This document shows positions 5,145-8,377 of a stretch of DNA of 8,377 nt, one piece after another. Position numbers and translations under genes: made by a program. Under the pieces are notes generated by a model. It searched no databases and had not been told where the DNA came from. It worked only from the letters and a program-made list of their open reading frames with translations. The stretch's first letter is position 1. Each line of letters opens with the position of its first letter. The DNA is from CBFDBT01 sp965603115 (GTDB taxonomy: Bacteria > Pseudomonadota > Alphaproteobacteria > Sphingomonadales > Kordiimonadaceae). The stretch spans positions 1-8,377 of the forward strand of contig CBFDBT010000117.1 in the NCBI GenBank assembly GCA_965603115.1, read 5' to 3'.

Positions 5145-5882
5145 TTAGGCGCTTTTCTTTTTCACAGGATTTGTCGACAAAACTTTTGCAGCCAGCTCAA
5201 ACATATGGGTGTCATCAACATCGATCCACGTATAATCACCGACCGTGTGCGTCCAAGCCATATCTTTGGCGACCAGTTCCATCATGCCACCTGAAATATT
5301 ATCGTGGCCCTTATCAAAGGCTATTTGCAGCGCATCAAAAAAGCCCGGTGTACAGTGGAAAATACCAGTATCAAAAGCATCATAGTCCTCTATGAGCTTT
5401 CCTATGCGATCAATATGGTCTCCGTTGGTTTTCACCCGTGTCACATCTTCAAGATCAACATGCGGGTTATCAAGGCGACGATCAACACCCAGAACTACGG
5501 TGCCGTCAGCTATTTCCAGTGCGGCCATTTCTGTTACCATCTCAGCGTCCATCATATGGTCACACATTGCCAACAAGAAATGATTTGGTAAATGACCCTT
5601 GGCGGCCATCACAGAGTGGCCATTGGGCAGCTTATAGTCAGGATTAAAAACCGTCTCGACCATCACATCATAGCGCTCGGCTACAATTGTGAGATAAGCT
5701 TCCAGCTCTTGGCGCAGATGACCAGTCACGATAACAAAGCGAGTAATACCAGCCTCGTGGGCCGTAGCAATGACCCGTTCTATTAGCGGCACCCCCAGAA
5801 GTGGCACGAGTGGCTTGGATATACCCACATCCTGCAGGCGGGAACCCATTCCCGCCGCAACAATTAGCATATCTTTGGTCAT
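5145..5882 (-). CDS. Inositol-1-phosphate cytidylyltransferase-like nucleotidyltransferase
   Basis: The 245-aa protein is a single-domain NTP-transferase. The N-terminal AAGMGSRL (9-16) with KPLVPLLGVPLIERV (23-37) is the nucleotide-binding loop and Lys motif. NGHSVMAAKGHLPNHFLLAMCDHMM follows (87-111), where the CDH (107-109) sits at the metal-binding Asp position. DTGIFHCTPG (171-180) and WIDVDD (219-224) complete the fold. This set resembles the cytidylyltransferase half of archaeal bifunctional IPCT/DIPPS, which makes CDP-inositol from CTP and inositol-1-phosphate; here the membrane transferase half is absent. The gene lies 20 bases after inositol-phosphate synthase, with GAGAG seven bases before its ATG, so the two almost certainly form an operon. 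Another sugar- or alcohol-phosphate nucleotidyltransferase remains possible, but the neighbour makes inositol the best reading. Confidence 0.82.
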   Translation of the reverse strand: MTKDMLIVAAGMGSRLQDVGISKPLVPLLGVPLIERVIATAHEAGITRFVIVTGHLRQELEAYLTIVAERYDVMVETVFNPDYKLPNGHSVMAAKGHLPNHFLLAMCDHMMDAEMVTEMAALEIADGTVVLGVDRRLDNPHVDLEDVTRVKTNGDHIDRIGKLIEDYDAFDTGIFHCTPGFFDALQIAFDKGHDNISGGMMELVAKDMAWTHTVGDYTWIDVDDTHMFELAAKVLSTNPVKKKSA

Positions 5883-5902
5883 AAAATGACTCTCAAGCTT
5901 AG

Positions 5903-7033
5903 TTATTCTGCAGCTTTATCTAAAGTAATGTCCGGAGAAGCGCCGGCGATAAAGGCTTCTGTGCGCTCACGCGCATCATCATCAGTGATCTGAATTGCAG
6001 GATGCTTACAAAAGAAAGAAGATGGAGCATGAATTGGTCCAGCAAGGCCACGCTCTAACGCGAGTTTGGCGCAACGAATAGTTTCCACAGCCACACCACC
6101 TGAGTTTGGTGAGTCTTCAACAGAGAGGCGCAGCTCAATATCCATTGGTACACCACCAAAGAGCTGACCTTCCATACGCAGGAAGCAAATCTTATTATCA
6201 TTCTGCCAAGGAACATAGTCAGACGGGCCAATATGGATATCATCATCATCCATATGGTTGCCGGCAACTGATCGTACAGCTTCAGTTTTGGATATTTTCT
6301 TTGATGCCAGACGGTCTTGGCTTTTCATGTTCAAAAAGTCCGTGTTACCACCGGTATTAAGCTGATATGTCCGGTCAAGCGGAACGCCGCGCTTAGCAAA
6401 AAGGTCTGTAAGAACACGGTGAACAATGGTTGCTCCAACCTGCGCTTTAATATCATCACCAATAACCGGCACACCTGCCACGCGGAAACGCTCAGCCCAT
6501 TCAGGATTAGAGGCGATAAACACTGGAATATTGTTAACGAATGCAAAGCCGCCTTTTAGAGCAACTTCAGCGTAAAATTCAGTGGCTTTTTGTGAACCAA
6601 CTGGCAGATAATTCATAATGATCTCAGCGCCAACTTCTTTTAAGTGAGCAACTACATCATCAACAGTTGGCTGATCAGCATCTGAGACAAGGAAAGTACG
6701 GTCATCTTTATAATCTGCCATATGCGGTGCAACACCGTCTAGCACATTACCCATACGCACTATAGTACCTGTTGGCGGCACATCAGCGTTAAACACTGTG
6801 GTGTTATTTGGTTTTTCGTAAATAGCTTCATTAACATCTTTACCGATTTTACGTTTATCAACATCGTAAGCGGCAACAATTTTGATATCGCCCGGAGCAT
6901 AGCCACCAACACGGTTATGCAATAGCCCTGGGGGCACTTCGCCGTTAGCATCACCGTAGTAATAAATGCCCTGAATAAGGGAGCTGGCACAGTTTCCAAC
7001 GCCAATAACGGCTACTTTAATCGATCCAGACAT
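5903..7033 (-). CDS. ino1: Inositol-3-phosphate synthase (Ino1)
   Basis: The 376-aa enzyme converts glucose-6-phosphate to 1D-myo-inositol 3-phosphate, using NAD in an internal oxidation, aldol and reduction cycle. It is of the compact actinobacterial/archaeal type (M. tuberculosis Ino1 is 367 aa), not the about 530-aa eukaryotic type. Visible motifs, in order, are the Rossmann loop GVGNCASSL (11-19), NYLPVGS (141-147), GDDIKAQVGATI (192-203), LNTGGNTDFLNM (225-236), KKISKTEAV (245-253), HIGPSDYVPW (267-276) and EDSPNSGGV (306-314). Together they cover the NAD site and the Lys-rich active site. The start follows AGGAAGG seven bases upstream. It is the first gene of a two-gene operon with the cytidylyltransferase, which points to CDP-inositol rather than free inositol. 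Confidence in the enzyme identity is high. Confidence 0.95.
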   Translation of the reverse strand: MSGSIKVAVIGVGNCASSLIQGIYYYGDANGEVPPGLLHNRVGGYAPGDIKIVAAYDVDKRKIGKDVNEAIYEKPNNTTVFNADVPPTGTIVRMGNVLDGVAPHMADYKDDRTFLVSDADQPTVDDVVAHLKEVGAEIIMNYLPVGSQKATEFYAEVALKGGFAFVNNIPVFIASNPEWAERFRVAGVPVIGDDIKAQVGATIVHRVLTDLFAKRGVPLDRTYQLNTGGNTDFLNMKSQDRLASKKISKTEAVRSVAGNHMDDDDIHIGPSDYVPWQNDNKICFLRMEGQLFGGVPMDIELRLSVEDSPNSGGVAVETIRCAKLALERGLAGPIHAPSSFFCKHPAIQITDDDARERTEAFIAGASPDITLDKAAE

Positions 7034-7080
7034 TTAATATCCTTCCTGGAATAATATTAATTATTTATTATTTTGTGAGC

Positions 7081-7109
7081 ACAATAGAACATATGAAGCA
7101 TAAGCACAA
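7081..7109 (-). promoter_or_regulatory. Candidate promoter of the inositol operon
   Basis: On the minus strand TTGTGC (7104-7109) and TATTGT (7081-7086) are 17 bases apart, an acceptable sigma70 match about 48 bases before the ino1 start codon. The -10 end overlaps the near-palindrome TTGTG-AG-CACAA (7073-7084). GCACAA occurs at 7079-7084 and 7104-7109, and in inverted form at 7138-7143, so a repeated regulator site is possible. This is inference from pattern only. Confidence 0.4.
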
Positions 7110-7170
7110 TGCCTAGAGCAGGCCCCCTTTTTACAATTTGTGCGAAATTCCTATCTTAAGAGCCATTTGT

Positions 7171-7218
7171 CAAGATATTTCAACCAGCCAACAATATATA
7201 ACATTTTATAATATCTTG
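7171..7218. promoter_or_regulatory. Inverted repeat with a perfect -10 box upstream of the HIT gene
   Basis: CAAGATATT (7171-7179) and AATATCTTG (7210-7218) are exact 9-bp inverted arms 30 bases apart. A consensus TATAAT (7207-7212) straddles the inner edge of the right arm, on the strand of the HIT gene and 74 bases before its start. No good -35 lies at the right distance, which would fit an activator-dependent promoter. The region is very AT-rich, so chance is a real alternative. Confidence 0.35.
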
Positions 7219-7286
7219 TTGTATCATTCAGGTTACACTTAAATCTATAAAATGCATCATGAAACCCTAAACAAATCGAGTAGAGA

Positions 7287-7718
7287 ATGACAGAAAATAA
7301 TTTTCGGCTATTTAATGAAAAATTTAATGTTAACAACTATTTAATTATGGAAAGTGCCTATTGGCATTTATCACTCAGACCCTTTCAGCCGACCCTGGGC
7401 AGTGCCATTCTTTCTCTCAGTCGCCCATGTGAAAATTTTGCAGATATCACAACTGAGGAATCCGCTGATTTAAAAGAAATTGTATCTTATATTGAAAAAC
7501 GTCTAAAACTTGCTTTTAGCTATGATAAAATAAATTATTTAATGTTAATGATGGTTGATCCTCATTTACATTTTCATGTTATACCCCGTTACAGTCAAGC
7601 CATTGAATTTGCTGACAGTCATTGGGTTGATGAGACGTGGCCAACCGCACCAGAGCTTGGCGGGAAAGCTCTAAATGACAAAGATGCGGCTAAAATTATA
7701 GAAAAAATCAGGGGATAA
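7287..7718 (+). CDS. HIT-family nucleotide-binding protein
   Basis: This 143-aa cytosolic protein carries the histidine-triad motif at residues 93-97 (H93-L-H95-F-H97, followed by VIPRY), with the preceding NYLMLMMVDP strand typical of HIT hydrolases acting on Ap4A or related nucleoside phosphoramidates. An N-terminal WHLSLRPFQPTLGSAIL segment supplies the substrate-side strand. The length is normal for the family, and no second domain is seen. The ribosome site is poor (only GAG/GAGA just before ATG). The gene's first half is more AT-rich than its neighbours, with many TTA and AAT codons. It is divergent from ino1 and its stop is one base from the end of the GGDEF gene. Whether it serves the inositol nucleotides is unknown. 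Confidence 0.87.
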   Translation: MTENNFRLFNEKFNVNNYLIMESAYWHLSLRPFQPTLGSAILSLSRPCENFADITTEESADLKEIVSYIEKRLKLAFSYDKINYLMLMMVDPHLHFHVIPRYSQAIEFADSHWVDETWPTAPELGGKALNDKDAAKIIEKIRG

Positions 7719-7719
7719 C

Positions 7720-8377
7720 CTAACCAGAATAGCTACAAACCTGGCCTTTACCCTTTTCTTTCGCACTATATAAGGCCTTATCTGCAGCCTCCATAAGAAT
7801 ACTCGCGTTAGTCCCATCATATGGACAACAGGCCAAACCCGCACTAGCGCCCACATTAATCGGACACCCTTCCAATTCATCTAACGCCTGTATCTCTTTG
7901 ATAATGTGGTTCAAGCGTTCCTCGGCGAGGCCCGCATCATCTGTTTCATGGAAAATGATAGCAAATTCATCTCCCCCAAGTCGAACAGCAATATCCGCTT
8001 CTCTGATGTGAGATTGTATTATGGACGCTACAAACTGAAGGACAGCATCTCCAGCCCCATGACCCTGCGTATCATTGACAGCCTTGAAATCATCCAGATC
8101 TATAAAAGCTAAAAGAAATGGTGCTTGTTGAGAGCGATGGATGTTCAATGCACCCTCAATCTGCGCATCAAAGGCACGACGGTTAGCTAGACCCGTCAAA
8201 CCATCTCGTAGAGCCATCGCTTTGATAAGGTTCTCTTCTGCTCTCTCTAACGTGACATCACGATACATCGTTACAACAGATCCATCAGCCATAACCCTTT
8301 GAGTGGCTTTAAGAATTTTCCCGTCTTCTAGTTCCACATCCCTGAAATAAACTTCTTGTTTCGTGTGATTAGCGATG
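7720..8377 (-). CDS. PAS-GGDEF diguanylate cyclase, 5' end outside the window
   Basis: The frame is open to the right edge, so the visible 219 or so codons are only the C-terminal part. A GTG at 8337 looks like a start, but 13 more in-frame codons precede it without a stop, and the residues there (VYFRDVELEDGKILKATQ) continue into the end of a PAS domain that closes with VVTMYRDVT. The GGDEF domain follows: LRDGLTGLANRRAFD, FLLAFIDLDDFKAVND, then the signature RLGGDEFAIIF (GGDEF encoded at 7963-7977). The inhibitory I-site RxxD is present as READ, five residues before GGDEF, so cyclic-di-GMP feedback is expected. It makes cyclic di-GMP from two GTP. No EAL domain follows; the protein ends shortly after the cyclase domain. 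A sensor or further PAS domain probably lies upstream. Confidence 0.9.
   Translation of the reverse strand, partial: IANHTKQEVYFRDVELEDGKILKATQRVMADGSVVTMYRDVTLERAEENLIKAMALRDGLTGLANRRAFDAQIEGALNIHRSQQAPFLLAFIDLDDFKAVNDTQGHGAGDAVLQFVASIIQSHIREADIAVRLGGDEFAIIFHETDDAGLAEERLNHIIKEIQALDELEGCPINVGASAGLACCPYDGTNASILMEAADKALYSAKEKGKGQVCSYSG

Noticed and set aside
7073..7084. A lac-type operator suggested by TTGTGAG
   Set aside because: The match is only to a short half-site, and no sugar operon or LacI-type gene is present. It is kept only as part of the GCACAA repeat observation.
7111..7136. Terminator-like GCCT-N5-AGGC stem followed by a C/T-rich run
   Set aside because: The stem has only four pairs and lies in a divergent promoter region where no transcript is expected to end.
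7720..8337. A complete GGDEF protein starting at the GTG at 8337
   Set aside because: The frame stays open to the window edge, and the upstream residues continue a PAS domain, so this GTG is internal.

Overview
The window looks like chromosomal DNA from a proteobacterium of moderate to low GC content, most likely an alphaproteobacterium. This is a judgement from gene content and protein style: a TerB-DnaJ protein next to an EamA transporter, FabH-like synthases resembling Pseudomonas PA3286, an actinobacterial/archaeal-type inositol phosphate synthase, and a short HIT protein. No rRNA, tRNA, CRISPR array, insertion sequence or phage gene was seen. Coding density is high, and no gene-free stretch exceeds 300 bases.

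Layout, left to right. (1) 1-830, minus strand: a TerB-DnaJ co-chaperone-like protein, whose stop codon overlaps by one base the start of an EamA-type transporter running off the left edge. (2) 831-3373, plus strand: a 241-base regulatory region with a clean 9-bp dyad, then two tandem 376-aa ketoacyl-ACP synthase III paralogues, each with an intact Cys-His-Asn triad. (3) 3454-3840, plus strand: a MAPEG-family membrane protein, ended by a 13-bp-stem hairpin. (4) 3902-4777: a divergent pair, a RidA-fold lipoprotein (minus) and an ABM-domain monooxygenase-like protein (plus), sharing an 80-base promoter region rich in dyads. (5) 4876-5139: a doubtful 87-aa ORF. (6) 5145-7033, minus strand: inositol-3-phosphate synthase followed by an inositol-1-phosphate cytidylyltransferase-like enzyme. 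(7) 7287-7718, plus strand: a HIT-family protein. (8) 7720-8377, minus strand: a PAS-GGDEF diguanylate cyclase whose 5' end lies beyond the right edge.

Two units read as working modules. The inositol pair would convert glucose-6-phosphate to inositol-1-phosphate and activate it to CDP-inositol, for an inositol phospholipid or a di-inositol-phosphate solute; the transferase that would use CDP-inositol is not in the window. The KAS III pair looks like an old tandem duplication that carried its 5' leader along. Both copies appear catalytically competent, so the question is whether they differ in acyl-chain preference or form a heterodimer. I see no unmistakably new system; the best leads are the KAS III pair with its operator-like dyad, the exported RidA-like lipoprotein with its shared divergent promoter, and the incomplete CDP-inositol pathway.
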